Positions 25,661 to 34,282 of a stretch of DNA of 64,000 bases are shown here, piece by piece. The stretch spans positions 36,882 to 100,881 of the forward strand of contig CAZKUR010000001.1 in assembly GCA_964556005.1 (NCBI GenBank), in the 5' to 3' direction. Numbering within the stretch: position 1 is the stretch's first letter; every line of letters starts with the position of its first letter. The translations under genes were made by a program, and so were the position numbers. The stretch comes from CAZKUR01 sp964556005. GTDB lineage: Bacteria > Bacteroidota > Ignavibacteria > Ignavibacteriales > Ignavibacteriaceae. The notes under the pieces were generated by a model. That model was not told the origin of the DNA, searched no databases, and saw nothing but the letters and a program-made list of their open reading frames with translations.

Positions 25661-26678
25661 AGATTTCGTCGCTGTTCCCTCTGAGGTTTATTGTGATCTC
25701 ACCGTTGTCTTCCAGTTCTTTTACAACATCGATAATCTTAGCTTGTGCAGATTCAACTTCTTTCAGCTTAACCATGCCCATGTACTGGAGTTCTTCCTTT
25801 AACAAATCGGAAGCTCTTTCCGACATATTTCTGAAAAACTTTTCTTTCAATTTATCTTCTGCAATTTTTAACGCAAGTGCTAGATCTTTTCTGTCAACTT
25901 CCCTAAGTATTCTCTGGATGTCTTTATCCTGTATGTGGACAATATCTTCAAACAGGAACATAAGTCTTTTAACTTCGGAAGAAATTTCAGGATTTTGCTG
26001 CTCAAGTTTTTCCAGCAGCTCTTTACTTAATCCGACATTTGTTTTATTCAGAATGCTTGCCAAAGCCTGCGGACCGCCGATTTTACTAATAGACTGGGAC
26101 ATGCTGAAACCTGCAATTTCATCGACCACTTTTTCCATTTGCTTTAAAGTCTGCGGTGAAATTTTTCCGAGAGTTGCAATTCTAAAAACTACTTCATCTC
26201 TCATAGCTTCGGGCATTTCTTTAAGAGCGTCAGCAGTTTGAACTGGATTTAAATGCGAAAGTATTAATGCTATAGTCTGCGGATGTTCTTTGTTAAGAAA
26301 ACTAATTAATTGTGTAGAGTCCGCTTTTTTAAGAACATCAAATCCCTTAAGAGTAGTCAGTGTTTTGACTCTATCGATTATTTCAACTGCTTTTGTTGAA
26401 CCAAAGGATTTTTCCAAAACTGCCTGTGCGTATTCAATGCCTCCTTCAAGTACATATTCCCTTGCGGTAACCATGTTGTAAAATTCTTCCATTACATCGT
26501 CAACAACATTGGAAGGGATATTTTTTGCTTTGCTTATTTCAGTTGAAATAATTTCTACTTCCGCAGCATCCATATACTTGAATACTTCGGCAGCAATTTC
26601 AACGCTCAGCCCGATAAGTAATAATGCAGATTTTTGAGCGCCGGTTATTCGACTGGTTTTTATAGCTTTATTTTGCAT
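25653..26678 (-). CDS. fliG: Flagellar motor switch protein FliG
   Basis: FliG is the C-ring protein that contacts the stator. The 341-residue protein shows all three domains: N-terminal ALLLIGLSVEIAAEVFKYMD, middle EHPQTIALILSHLNP (EHPQ motif near residue 130), and the C-terminal torque domain with FEDIVHIQDKDIQRILREVD and DLALALKIAEDKLKEKFFRN, which keep the charged residues used against MotA. Length is standard. Confidence 0.97.
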   Translation of the reverse strand: MQNKAIKTSRITGAQKSALLLIGLSVEIAAEVFKYMDAAEVEIISTEISKAKNIPSNVVDDVMEEFYNMVTAREYVLEGGIEYAQAVLEKSFGSTKAVEIIDRVKTLTTLKGFDVLKKADSTQLISFLNKEHPQTIALILSHLNPVQTADALKEMPEAMRDEVVFRIATLGKISPQTLKQMEKVVDEIAGFSMSQSISKIGGPQALASILNKTNVGLSKELLEKLEQQNPEISSEVKRLMFLFEDIVHIQDKDIQRILREVDRKDLALALKIAEDKLKEKFFRNMSERASDLLKEELQYMGMVKLKEVESAQAKIIDVVKELEDNGEITINLRGNSDEIYV

Positions 26679-26684
26679 ATTATA

Positions 26685-28295
26685 TTAAGACATTTCATCT
26701 TCGTGAAGCCAGGCATTTATTAACTTTGCAGCATCCACCGGATTTTTTGCAACGTAATTGGATATTTTATCTTGCTGCGTTTTTTTCCTTACAGCTTCAT
26801 CTGAAATTTCGTCTTCAATATCTCCAAGCGGTATTATTTGACGTTTACGGTCAGGTGGTAATTTTTGTTTACCGCTGCCGCCTTTTCCTCTTAAAGATGT
26901 CGGTTTTGATGATTCGATGTAGCCCGATACATTGTCGGATTGAACATCACCAAGATATATTTTTTGATTTTTTAGTTTTCCTAAAAGCGACTTAAGAATA
27001 AAGATAGCTCCAATGATCCCTACAATGACAAGTATTATATCGGTATAATCTTTATAATTATCTATGAATGATGGCTTTACAGTATCAATATTATCAACCG
27101 GTTTCGTTTCAAAAGAAATATTGACTATTGAAAAATTATCCTTTCTCTGGTCATTATAGCCAACTGCATCTTTAACAATTTCTTCGAGCTTTTTCATCTG
27201 TTCGGGAGCTCTTGGCTCATAAACTACTTCTGTTTTATTACCTTTTTTAACATCCTTTGGAATGTCGTTAATTACGGTTGCAACACTTAATCTTTTTATA
27301 TTTCCGGCTGCTTCAACAACTTTCTGAATTGTATTGCTAATCTCATAATTTGTCGTGGTATTTTGGCTTACCTGTGCAGTAGAATCTCCGGAATTCTTTC
27401 CGTTATTTTCAGTTTTAATTGTCTGTTCACTAACGGTAACCTGGCCGTTAGGATCATAAATATTCATTGTCTTTTCAACTTGACTAAAATCTATGTCGGC
27501 GTTAACCTGTACCATAGCATTGCCGTAGCCGAGAATATTATCAAGCATCTTTTGCGCTTTTGAAGCTAAATAATTTTCAATGGATTGCTTTATTTCATAT
27601 TGCTTTGCACTGGATGATGCTATCGGGTTATCATCATATTCTTTTGAAAGAATCTGTCCTCTCGTATCGATTAAAGTGACATTTCCCGGTTTTAAACCTT
27701 CCACACTGCTTGAGACAAGATTAACTATTGCCGAAACATTTGCTTTAGAGACCATGTAGCTGTTTGCCAGCTTAAGAACAACAGATGCTGTTGGTAATTT
27801 TTCCTCATCTTTAAAAACTGATTTTTTAGGAATGACTATATGAACCCTTGCGCCTTCAACTCCATCGATTTCCATAATCGTCCTTGCAAGCTCACCTTCC
27901 AATGCTCTCTGGTAATTCAACTTTTGCATGAAGTCAGACATCCCCATAGTATTTTTATCGAATATTTCATACCCGACTATGCCTGCACTTGGGATTCCTT
28001 TACCTGCAAGTGAAAGCCTTGATTCATAAACTTTTTCTTTAGGTACTTCGATGGTTTTTCCGCCGTCGTCGATTTTGTAAGGGATTTTCTGATTGTTTAA
28101 ATAATCTACTATTTTGGAAGCATCATCCGTTGAGAGATTCGAATAAAGGACGGAATAGCTGGGCTCATTCAAAAAAAAAGCTACTGCCGAAAGGAGCACG
28201 AAAGTTAATACTACCGCTCCGCCAATTACTATTTTTTGCTGAAGTGAAAATTTATTAAATAATGTTAGGACTGCATCTAACGGGTTTTTACTCAT
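26685..28295 (-). CDS. fliF: Flagellar MS-ring protein FliF
   Basis: FliF forms the MS ring and is the base on which the flagellum assembles. The 536-residue protein has transmembrane helices at about residues 22-42 and 417-437, the YscJ/FliF ring-building motifs (YSVLYSNLSTDDASKIVDYL, then YQRALEGELARTIMEIDGVE with ARVHIVIPKKSVF), and a cytosolic tail ending with NPVDAAKLINAWLHED, the FliG-binding helix. It is preceded by fliE (4-base gap) and followed by fliG. Confidence 0.97.
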   Translation of the reverse strand: MSKNPLDAVLTLFNKFSLQQKIVIGGAVVLTFVLLSAVAFFLNEPSYSVLYSNLSTDDASKIVDYLNNQKIPYKIDDGGKTIEVPKEKVYESRLSLAGKGIPSAGIVGYEIFDKNTMGMSDFMQKLNYQRALEGELARTIMEIDGVEGARVHIVIPKKSVFKDEEKLPTASVVLKLANSYMVSKANVSAIVNLVSSSVEGLKPGNVTLIDTRGQILSKEYDDNPIASSSAKQYEIKQSIENYLASKAQKMLDNILGYGNAMVQVNADIDFSQVEKTMNIYDPNGQVTVSEQTIKTENNGKNSGDSTAQVSQNTTTNYEISNTIQKVVEAAGNIKRLSVATVINDIPKDVKKGNKTEVVYEPRAPEQMKKLEEIVKDAVGYNDQRKDNFSIVNISFETKPVDNIDTVKPSFIDNYKDYTDIILVIVGIIGAIFILKSLLGKLKNQKIYLGDVQSDNVSGYIESSKPTSLRGKGGSGKQKLPPDRKRQIIPLGDIEDEISDEAVRKKTQQDKISNYVAKNPVDAAKLINAWLHEDEMS

Positions 28296-28299
28296 TTAT

Positions 28300-28593
28300 T
28301 TAGACCTGCATGTTTGTCAATTCTTTATAACAATCTATTGCTTTATTTTTTATTTCAGAAAGCAATTCCAAACTGGTTTTAGCTTTTTCCGCTGCAATCA
28401 TTACGTCCTGTATTTCCGCATTTCCGCCTAAGACAAAATCCTGCGTAACTTTATTCGATTCCATTTGATCGTTGTTAACACTACCAATAAAATCGGAGAG
28501 GACATTTTTGAAATCCGTTCCTTTATTAGGCTGTGTCTCATTTATTAGGCTTTTACTTAGTACACTTCCAATTGAATCAATATTCATTATCAA
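28300..28593 (-). CDS. fliE: Flagellar hook-basal body protein FliE
   Basis: A 97-residue rod-MS ring junction protein. The C-terminal half, NAEIQDVMIAAEKAKTSLEL followed by LSEIKNKAIDCYKELTNMQV, is the standard FliE signature; length fits (about 100). It overlaps the upstream small unknown gene by 4 bases and precedes fliF. Confidence 0.94.
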   Translation of the reverse strand: MIMNIDSIGSVLSKSLINETQPNKGTDFKNVLSDFIGSVNNDQMESNKVTQDFVLGGNAEIQDVMIAAEKAKTSLELLSEIKNKAIDCYKELTNMQV

Positions 28594-28820
28594 CCTCTTT
28601 TATCAAATAATGAACCCACTTTAACACCGGATAAGCTGCCGTCTTTATGGTAAAAATGATAGTCTGCGATTTCGGCTTTTTTATCCGGATATTTATTTAT
28701 AAAAAATTTTTTTTCGTCCCTTGAAATAACATTCACCTGAGATTTGGTGGATGCATCTTTAACTGTATTATTTAGTCTGTTTAAAGTGTAATTACCGATC
28801 CGGGTCGATTCTATTTTCAT
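28590..28820 (-). CDS. Small unrecognised protein between flgC and fliE
   Basis: A 76-residue basic, soluble protein with no signal peptide or membrane helix. It begins KIESTRIGNYTLNRL and ends with a possible beta-hairpin (ADYHFYHKDGSLSGVKVGSL). It is locked into the operon: 1 base after flgC and a 4-base ATGA overlap with fliE. No family is recognised. The place between flgC and fliE is normally empty, so it may be a lineage-specific rod-assembly factor, or a chaperone for FliE or FlgB/C. Confidence 0.7.
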   Translation of the reverse strand: MKIESTRIGNYTLNRLNNTVKDASTKSQVNVISRDEKKFFINKYPDKKAEIADYHFYHKDGSLSGVKVGSLFDKRG

Positions 28821-28821
28821 T

Positions 28822-29322
28822 TTATATATCCAGTGAATCTTTAACTATTTGTTTTGAAGAATTTAATGCCGTAAGATTCGCTTCATAGCTTCTTGAAGCG
28901 GCAATCATATCAACCATCTCGGTTATAATATTCACATTTGAAGTCTGAACATATCCGTCCTTATTGGCGTTTACGTTATTCGGATCATAAACAACTTCGC
29001 CCTTTGAATTGTCAACTGATTCATAACTTGCAATTCCATCATTGTTTTGTCCGTTCACGTTCAACGTTGTAGAAGGGTTTGAAATCTGGTTTTCGTTTGT
29101 GGTTATCAGCCTTATTGTATTTTGAGAGTTTAAATTAAGAGCAGGGAAAAGATCATTTTTTTGAACTACGGTTAAATACTTTCTTTTATAAGGCTGACCA
29201 TCTGCGGTTCTAACCGTATCGGCATTTGCAATATTTTCAGCAATCAAATTCATTTTTTTCCTTTGAATGCTTAAACCTTTTGCACTAATATCAAAACCGG
29301 GTATGTTATTTCCTATTTTCAA
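28822..29322 (-). CDS. flgC: Flagellar proximal rod protein FlgC
   Basis: The 166-residue protein has the axial N-terminal signature with AKGLSIQRKKMNLIAENIAN (about residues 14-33) and the C-terminal SNVNIITEMVDMIAASRSYE, the FlgC hallmarks. It overlaps flgB by 4 bases. It is somewhat longer than enteric FlgC (134), with the extra residues in the variable middle loop. Confidence 0.96.
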   Translation of the reverse strand: MKIGNNIPGFDISAKGLSIQRKKMNLIAENIANADTVRTADGQPYKRKYLTVVQKNDLFPALNLNSQNTIRLITTNENQISNPSTTLNVNGQNNDGIASYESVDNSKGEVVYDPNNVNANKDGYVQTSNVNIITEMVDMIAASRSYEANLTALNSSKQIVKDSLDI

Positions 29323-29708
29323 CCTCCGCCTCCGTTTCCACCCTGAATAATTTCCTGAAGTGTTTTATAATAGTTGCCGATTTGTTGTGAAGCGAACTTA
29401 AACCGGATTGTATTTTTTGCTAACTCCGCCATTTCCTGATCAATGTCAACATTATTTATTCCTGAAGCCATGTCTTTGCTTTGATCTTCATAAATTTTAG
29501 CGTTGTCTTCCGGTATTGCGCCTTTAAGCTGACGATCATTCGTTGTTTTTAAATTGTTGATATTGTCGGAGAGAATATCGGAGAACCGAACATCTTTTCT
29601 CTTGTAATTTTCAGTTCCGATATTTGCAATATTCTCGCTGATAAGCTTGTTACGAAGTGAGCAAAAATCGATGAAGTTTTCAAGTAATTTTATATTCGAT
29701 GCACTCAT
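29319..29708 (-). CDS. flgB: Flagellar proximal rod protein FlgB
   Basis: The 129-residue protein carries FIDFCSLRNKLISENIANIG near its start and NVDIDQEMAELAKNTIRFKF in its C-terminal helix, both typical of FlgB; length is standard. It ends in GGNGGGG, a glycine tail. It is the first gene of the large flgB-to-flgE operon. A GGAAAG element 3 bases before the start codon region could serve as ribosome-binding site. Confidence 0.95.
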   Translation of the reverse strand: MSASNIKLLENFIDFCSLRNKLISENIANIGTENYKRKDVRFSDILSDNINNLKTTNDRQLKGAIPEDNAKIYEDQSKDMASGINNVDIDQEMAELAKNTIRFKFASQQIGNYYKTLQEIIQGGNGGGG

Positions 29709-29733
29709 GTCTTTCCAAAATTTTCATTGGAAA

Positions 29734-29749
29734 TTCAAAATGAATGCCA
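29734..29749 (-). promoter_or_regulatory. Possible sigma-54-like promoter upstream of flgB
   Basis: On the minus strand TGGCAT, five bases, then TTGAA resembles the -24/-12 element (consensus TGGCAC-N5-TTGCA) but lacks the -12 GC. The gap of 117 bases before flgB, the longest between 18.4 and 36.9 kb, is where an operon promoter would lie, and a sigma-54 activator is encoded at 47.9 kb. The mismatch at a critical position keeps this tentative. Confidence 0.25.
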
Positions 29750-29825
29750 TTAAAACATTTTAATTATTGCCTAAATGCTAATGGAATGAATAAAAGAATG
29801 GCTAAAGCTAACCAGATGTAAATTA

Positions 29826-30068
29826 TTATTCAGAATAATCCAGGTATACTGTTTTTGTTTTCCCGCAGGTGCAGATGAATTTTATCTCTTTTATTATATC
29901 GTTTTCATCTTTTTTGAGGACAAATTTTACTCCATCATGGCTTTCCTCTCCTATAACAATCTTTGTTTTACCGACAAGATTTGCATCTTTTGATTTTAAA
30001 AGATTAGAGTGTTTCGATGCAGGAAGTTTAAATTCATCAAAAACTTCTTCTTCAAAAGTATCAAGCAT
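29826..30068 (-). CDS. Small unrecognised acidic protein between cheB and flgB
   Basis: An 80-residue protein beginning MLDTFEEEVFDEFKLP and ending with a beta-rich tail containing ICTCGKTKTVYLDYS; the C-T-C pair could bind metal or be redox active. It follows cheB with a 3-base gap in the same direction, so it is the last gene of the chemotaxis transcript. I recognise no family. The predicted all-beta core (KIVIGEESHDGVKFVLKKDE) might be a small barrel, but that is a guess. Confidence 0.65.
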   Translation of the reverse strand: MLDTFEEEVFDEFKLPASKHSNLLKSKDANLVGKTKIVIGEESHDGVKFVLKKDENDIIKEIKFICTCGKTKTVYLDYSE

Positions 30069-30071
30069 AAA

Positions 30072-31142
30072 TTAGAAAGCTCCGTTTATTATTTCCTGAA
30101 TATTTTCAAGAGGAGTAATGATATCCGCATACCCGGCATCAACAATTGCTTTCGGCATCCCGTAAACTACACATGTGTCCTCATCCTGGGCAATGCAATA
30201 TCCGCCGGAGTTTTTCAATTTTTTAATCCCTTCAAGACCATCCTTGCCCATTCCCGTCATAATAATTCCGAGAGTATTTTTACCATAAATATCGACAACC
30301 GATTTGATCATGACATCAACACTAGGCCTATGCAGAGTTGTTTTGGGTTCTTCGGTAATCGATAAATATAAATTACCACCGGTGTTTTTCTTGGTTTTTA
30401 AATGAAATCCACCGGGTGCAATATAAACCGTATTTTTTTGAATGATTTCACCGTTTTCAGCTTCTTTAACATTTAGGTTGCTCAAATCATTCAATCTATC
30501 TGCTAAAGATTTTGTGAATTTCGGCGGCATATGCTGCACAATAAATACCGGGCAGTTTATTGTACTTTTTATCAATGGAATCACTTTTTGCAATGACAGT
30601 GGACCGCCTGTTGAAACACCGATAGCAATTGCTTTAAAATAATTACCCGGTAATTTAGAAGCTTGTGCCTGTTTTTCGACTGCTGCATATTTTTGAATAC
30701 CATTTCTCCTTATACGCATCAGCCTGCTCATCAATGACTTCTGCCTGCCGAATTCTTTGACTTTCCCGATTAACTCTTCTCTAAAGTTTACAGTGCCTGT
30801 ATTTACATAAGAGTGGTCTTTTGGAATAAAATCAACTGCACCATACTCAAGCGCCTTTACAGTGGCTTCAGCTCCTTCAGTCGTTAATGAACTCACCATT
30901 ATCACACTGGTCGGAGAATCTTTCATAATTCTTCTAAGCGCCGAGAGGCCATCCATTTTAGGCATCTCAACATCCATAGTTATTACATCAGGACTCAGCT
31001 TTTTAGCTAAGCTGCAGCCTTCTTCACCATCGCATGCTGTACCGATAACTTCTATTTCATCGGATGAACCAAGCATAAATGAAATTGATTTGCGCATAAA
31101 CGCAGAATCGTCAACTACAAGAACTTTAACCGTGCTATCCAA
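30072..31142 (-). CDS. cheB: Chemotaxis protein-glutamate methylesterase CheB
   Basis: CheB removes methyl groups from chemoreceptors for adaptation. The 356-residue protein has a receiver domain with the phosphoacceptor Asp57 (DVITMDVEMPKMDG) and a C-terminal esterase with the catalytic triad Ser177 (AIGVSTGGPLS), His204 (IVQHMPP) and Asp301 (TGMGKDGLEG). The start is TTG, 6 bases after AAAAGGA, and just past the cheA stop; the only nearby ATG is out of frame. All catalytic residues are present. Confidence 0.95.
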   Translation of the reverse strand: MDSTVKVLVVDDSAFMRKSISFMLGSSDEIEVIGTACDGEEGCSLAKKLSPDVITMDVEMPKMDGLSALRRIMKDSPTSVIMVSSLTTEGAEATVKALEYGAVDFIPKDHSYVNTGTVNFREELIGKVKEFGRQKSLMSRLMRIRRNGIQKYAAVEKQAQASKLPGNYFKAIAIGVSTGGPLSLQKVIPLIKSTINCPVFIVQHMPPKFTKSLADRLNDLSNLNVKEAENGEIIQKNTVYIAPGGFHLKTKKNTGGNLYLSITEEPKTTLHRPSVDVMIKSVVDIYGKNTLGIIMTGMGKDGLEGIKKLKNSGGYCIAQDEDTCVVYGMPKAIVDAGYADIITPLENIQEIINGAF

Positions 31143-31145
31143 AAT

Positions 31146-33122
31146 TCATCCTTTTAGTTTATGAACTAATTCAGCTAAATCCAAAATCATTACAACTGTT
31201 CCATCTCCCATAATGGTCGAGCCTGCAATTCCTTTTGTATTTTCAAATAAATTACCCAACGGCTTTATTACAATTTCTTTTTGTTCAATTAATTTATCAA
31301 CCTTTATGCCGAATTCTTTTTCCGCAACACCAACAATAACAACATACTGCCAAATTTTCATCTCATCATTTTCACCTTGACGGTAGAGAGCTCTATCAAT
31401 GTTTACAATCGGTATTATTCTATCACGAATTTTTATTACTTCATGATTGTTTATGGTCTTTATAGATTCGACATGAATCCTTACTACTTCAATTACAGAA
31501 TTTAATGGAATTACTAATTTTTCATTGCCGACAGCGACAATCATTCCAGTGATTATTGCAAGAGTTAGCGGCAGTTTAATGATAATTACAGTACCTTTTC
31601 CTTTTGTAGACTCGATGTTTATTATGCCTCTTAATTTTGAGACATTCGTTTTGACAACATCCATCCCTACGCCTCGACCGGATACATTTGTTATTTTTTC
31701 GGCTGTTGAAAATCCAGGTAGAAAAATCAGGTTAAAAATATCCTGCCGGGTTAATTCTTTTGCTTTTTCTTTTGCTATCAAACCTTTTGAAACGGCTTTT
31801 TCCAGTATTAAATTTTCATCAAGGCCTTTGCCGTCGTCTTCAATTTTAATTATTATCTGGTTACCTTCTTGTGAAGCTGAAAGAGTAACCGTTCCGGCTT
31901 CAGGTTTATTAACCTTCTTTCTTTCTTCCGCATTTTCAATTCCATGGTCAACGGAATTTCTTACGAGATGAACAAGCGGGTCATTTATTTCTTCAACAAT
32001 TGTTTTATCAAGCTCGGTATCCTCTCCATTGATTATTAGATTTACCTCTTTACCTGTCTCTTTCGAAAGGTCTCTAATTAATCGTGGAAAACGATTAAAC
32101 ACTTTACCGATTTTTACCATTCTTGTTTTCATCACAACCGTTTGTAGCTCATTCGTCATGAGATCAATCTGCTTTGAAGATTCGGCTAATTCTCTGGCAA
32201 AATGAGTCCCGTCATATAAAGAAGCTATTTCTAGGCTGACCTGGGCTAAACGGTTTCGCCCTAAAACAAGTTCCGAAACTATATTCAATAAATCATCTAA
32301 TCTTGCAACATCTACTCTTATGGTATCATCCGCTTTTTTTAGAAACGAAGCTTCAATAGTTTTATTTTTTTCTTCCTTTTTATTTTTCTCTTTTGCAACT
32401 ATTTTTTCTTCATTTTCGATTTCACAACCAGCCTCTGATTTCTTATCTTCATTTGTTTGCTCAACAGTTTCAATTTTCTCATCTAATTGTACTTTTTCAT
32501 CAATCTCTGAAGTCTCACAGGCATTGCGTTTTTCCTCGGTTAGGGTTTTGTCACCGGTTTTAGAATTCTTGCTGGTATTTATTTGCTTTTCTGAACTTGC
32601 GGTTTTTACTTTTTTGCTGTGTTTAGTTGATTTTCGTTTGGTTTTGCTTTTCTGAGTTAAAGCAGTTTCAGATGAAGTTTTTAATGCTGCAGATTCGTCC
32701 TTAATGTTAAACGAATTGAATTCGGCTTCAAGTCTTGCGATGCATTCATCTATCTCGACATCTTCATTTAAATTCGTTTCAATATTAATCAGTAATTCTT
32801 TTATCTTATCATAAGCAATTAAAATTACATCCATTATCCCGGAAGTTAATACAGCTTCACCCTTGCGAAGCTTGTTTAAAATATCTTCGCATCTATGAGT
32901 AACGGCAGCGGTTCTTTCAAGACCAAAGAAACCGGAAGTACCTTTAATTGTATGAAAAGAACGGAATATCTGATTTAGAAGCTCCATATCAGACGGATTT
33001 TTTTCGATTTCGACTAAATCGACATCCAGCTTTTCTAAAATTTCTTTGGTCTCAACAATAAAACTGCCGAGCAGCTCTTTCATTTCCGGATCGTTAAGAT
33101 CAATATTTATAACATCTTCCAT
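31146..33122 (-). CDS. cheA: Chemotaxis histidine kinase CheA, P2 domain replaced by a charged linker
   Basis: CheA phosphorylates CheY and CheB in response to receptors. The 658-residue protein has the P1 phosphotransfer domain with His57 (FRSFHTIKGTSGFF), a dimerisation domain from about residue 272 (DTIRVDVARLDDLLNIVSEL), the ATPase domain with VHLVRNSVDHGIE and DDGKGLD, and a C-terminal CheW-like P5 domain. Between P1 and P3, residues about 150-265 are a Lys/Glu/Thr/Ser-rich low-complexity stretch where the CheY-binding P2 domain normally sits, and no P2 fold is recognisable. The gene is followed by cheB with a 3-base gap. Confidence 0.95.
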   Translation of the reverse strand: MEDVINIDLNDPEMKELLGSFIVETKEILEKLDVDLVEIEKNPSDMELLNQIFRSFHTIKGTSGFFGLERTAAVTHRCEDILNKLRKGEAVLTSGIMDVILIAYDKIKELLINIETNLNEDVEIDECIARLEAEFNSFNIKDESAALKTSSETALTQKSKTKRKSTKHSKKVKTASSEKQINTSKNSKTGDKTLTEEKRNACETSEIDEKVQLDEKIETVEQTNEDKKSEAGCEIENEEKIVAKEKNKKEEKNKTIEASFLKKADDTIRVDVARLDDLLNIVSELVLGRNRLAQVSLEIASLYDGTHFARELAESSKQIDLMTNELQTVVMKTRMVKIGKVFNRFPRLIRDLSKETGKEVNLIINGEDTELDKTIVEEINDPLVHLVRNSVDHGIENAEERKKVNKPEAGTVTLSASQEGNQIIIKIEDDGKGLDENLILEKAVSKGLIAKEKAKELTRQDIFNLIFLPGFSTAEKITNVSGRGVGMDVVKTNVSKLRGIINIESTKGKGTVIIIKLPLTLAIITGMIVAVGNEKLVIPLNSVIEVVRIHVESIKTINNHEVIKIRDRIIPIVNIDRALYRQGENDEMKIWQYVVIVGVAEKEFGIKVDKLIEQKEIVIKPLGNLFENTKGIAGSTIMGDGTVVMILDLAELVHKLKG

Positions 33123-33124
33123 AA

Positions 33125-33883
33125 TTAAGAAAATAATTTATCTATTTCATCTTGTGAAGCAATTTGTTTTTGTTCGATTACTAGCGAATCTACAAAATTT
33201 TGTTTATTCTGTGTATTTGTATATGATGCCTCTGCATCAAATGTTGAAGCATCTCTACCGCTGACGGCTTTAAATTTACTTTCTTCCATATTGGTTTTTT
33301 CAAAATCACTAATTAAAGAAGATAAATTCTGCTGTACTGAAAAGATAAGATGATTGACCGATGCTAATTGCTGGGATGTAATATCCTGGACCTGTAAAGA
33401 AAGCGTAATATTATTTGTCTCTTCGTTAATTCGTTTTAAAGTTTCAATTAATGCAGGAATTGTTTCAAAATTCGAGTTAAGCTTTTCATAATCCTCCATC
33501 AAGCTGCTTACTTCCGGAGTGCTTTGTACAAGGTTTCTTAATTTTTGAAATATTTCTTGTTTCTTCAATTCAACCTGCATCAGATCTACAAGTTTTCTAA
33601 TAATAAAATTTAACTCAAGGTTTATGCTGTCGACTTTATCCAGAATTTCCGTTGTAGCCAATTCGGTTGCACTTGTAACATCGTCAATCTGAAGTGTAGC
33701 CTTTGGAATTTTAGAAGTACTGTCCGATATTGAAGAATTTATATTTTCAAGCAGAGGAACGGTTTCTCTCATAAAATCAAGCAGGCTTTGTATTATAGGA
33801 ATCAGTTTTTGACCGTACCTGAAAACCGACTTAAGATCATTAAGCCTTTCAAAAAGATCGGAAAAACTTTCACGGTTTTCCAT
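33125..33883 (-). CDS. CheZ-like protein with a FliM-type C-terminal CheY-docking peptide
   Basis: A 252-residue all-helical soluble protein next to cheA. It contains LSLQVQDITSQQLASVNHLI (about residues 157-176), resembling the active-site helix of the CheY phosphatase CheZ (conserved D and Q: QDxxxQ). It ends with QIASQDEIDKLFS, the same type of peptide as the FliM N-terminus, which docks onto CheY. This matches CheZ logic: a four-helix bundle carrying the catalytic Asp/Gln, then a flexible tail with a CheY-binding helix. Its position between cheY and cheA supports the call. Overall identity to enteric CheZ appears low, so it is named as CheZ-like. Confidence 0.72.
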   Translation of the reverse strand: MENRESFSDLFERLNDLKSVFRYGQKLIPIIQSLLDFMRETVPLLENINSSISDSTSKIPKATLQIDDVTSATELATTEILDKVDSINLELNFIIRKLVDLMQVELKKQEIFQKLRNLVQSTPEVSSLMEDYEKLNSNFETIPALIETLKRINEETNNITLSLQVQDITSQQLASVNHLIFSVQQNLSSLISDFEKTNMEESKFKAVSGRDASTFDAEASYTNTQNKQNFVDSLVIEQKQIASQDEIDKLFS

Positions 33884-33895
33884 TTTTTTCTCTCC

Positions 33896-34273
33896 TTATA
33901 CTGCAGTTAATATTTGTTCAATTTTTTCTTTTAATACCGATGGAGTAAAAGGTTTAACAATATAATTGCTAACTTTTGCCTGAAGAGCAAGAAGAATATC
34001 ATCTTTTACTCCCCGGGTAGTAACCATTAATATCGGTAGTTCGGTATATTTTTCTTTACTTCTAACAAGTTTAATAAATTCCAAACCAGACATAGTCGGC
34101 ATATTCCAATCTGTTATTACAAAATTTATTGTTTCGTCCCCTGTAAGTTTTTCAAAAGCTTCTTTTCCGTCGTTTGCTTCAATAAAATCGCTATATCCTA
34201 AAGTCTTTAATGAATTTATTACTATCCTCCGCATAGTAAAGGAATCATCGACTATTAAGAATTTCACAACCAT
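33896..34273 (-). CDS. cheY: Chemotaxis response regulator CheY
   Basis: A 125-residue single receiver domain with the acidic pocket DD (residues 9-10), phosphoacceptor Asp55 in FVITDWNMPTMSG, the Thr of MVTTRG and Lys in YIVKPFTP. The WNMP and following LEFIK sequence are those of classical motor-binding CheY. It lies just upstream of the CheZ-like gene, with a 12-base gap. Of the two receiver proteins here it is the better candidate for the FliM ligand. Confidence 0.93.
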   Translation of the reverse strand: MVVKFLIVDDSFTMRRIVINSLKTLGYSDFIEANDGKEAFEKLTGDETINFVITDWNMPTMSGLEFIKLVRSKEKYTELPILMVTTRGVKDDILLALQAKVSNYIVKPFTPSVLKEKIEQILTAV

Positions 34274-34282
34274 ATAATTACC

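Noticed and set aside
25693..26241. A 182-codon plus-strand frame opposite fliG
   Set aside because: Serine-rich antisense shadow of a conserved gene.
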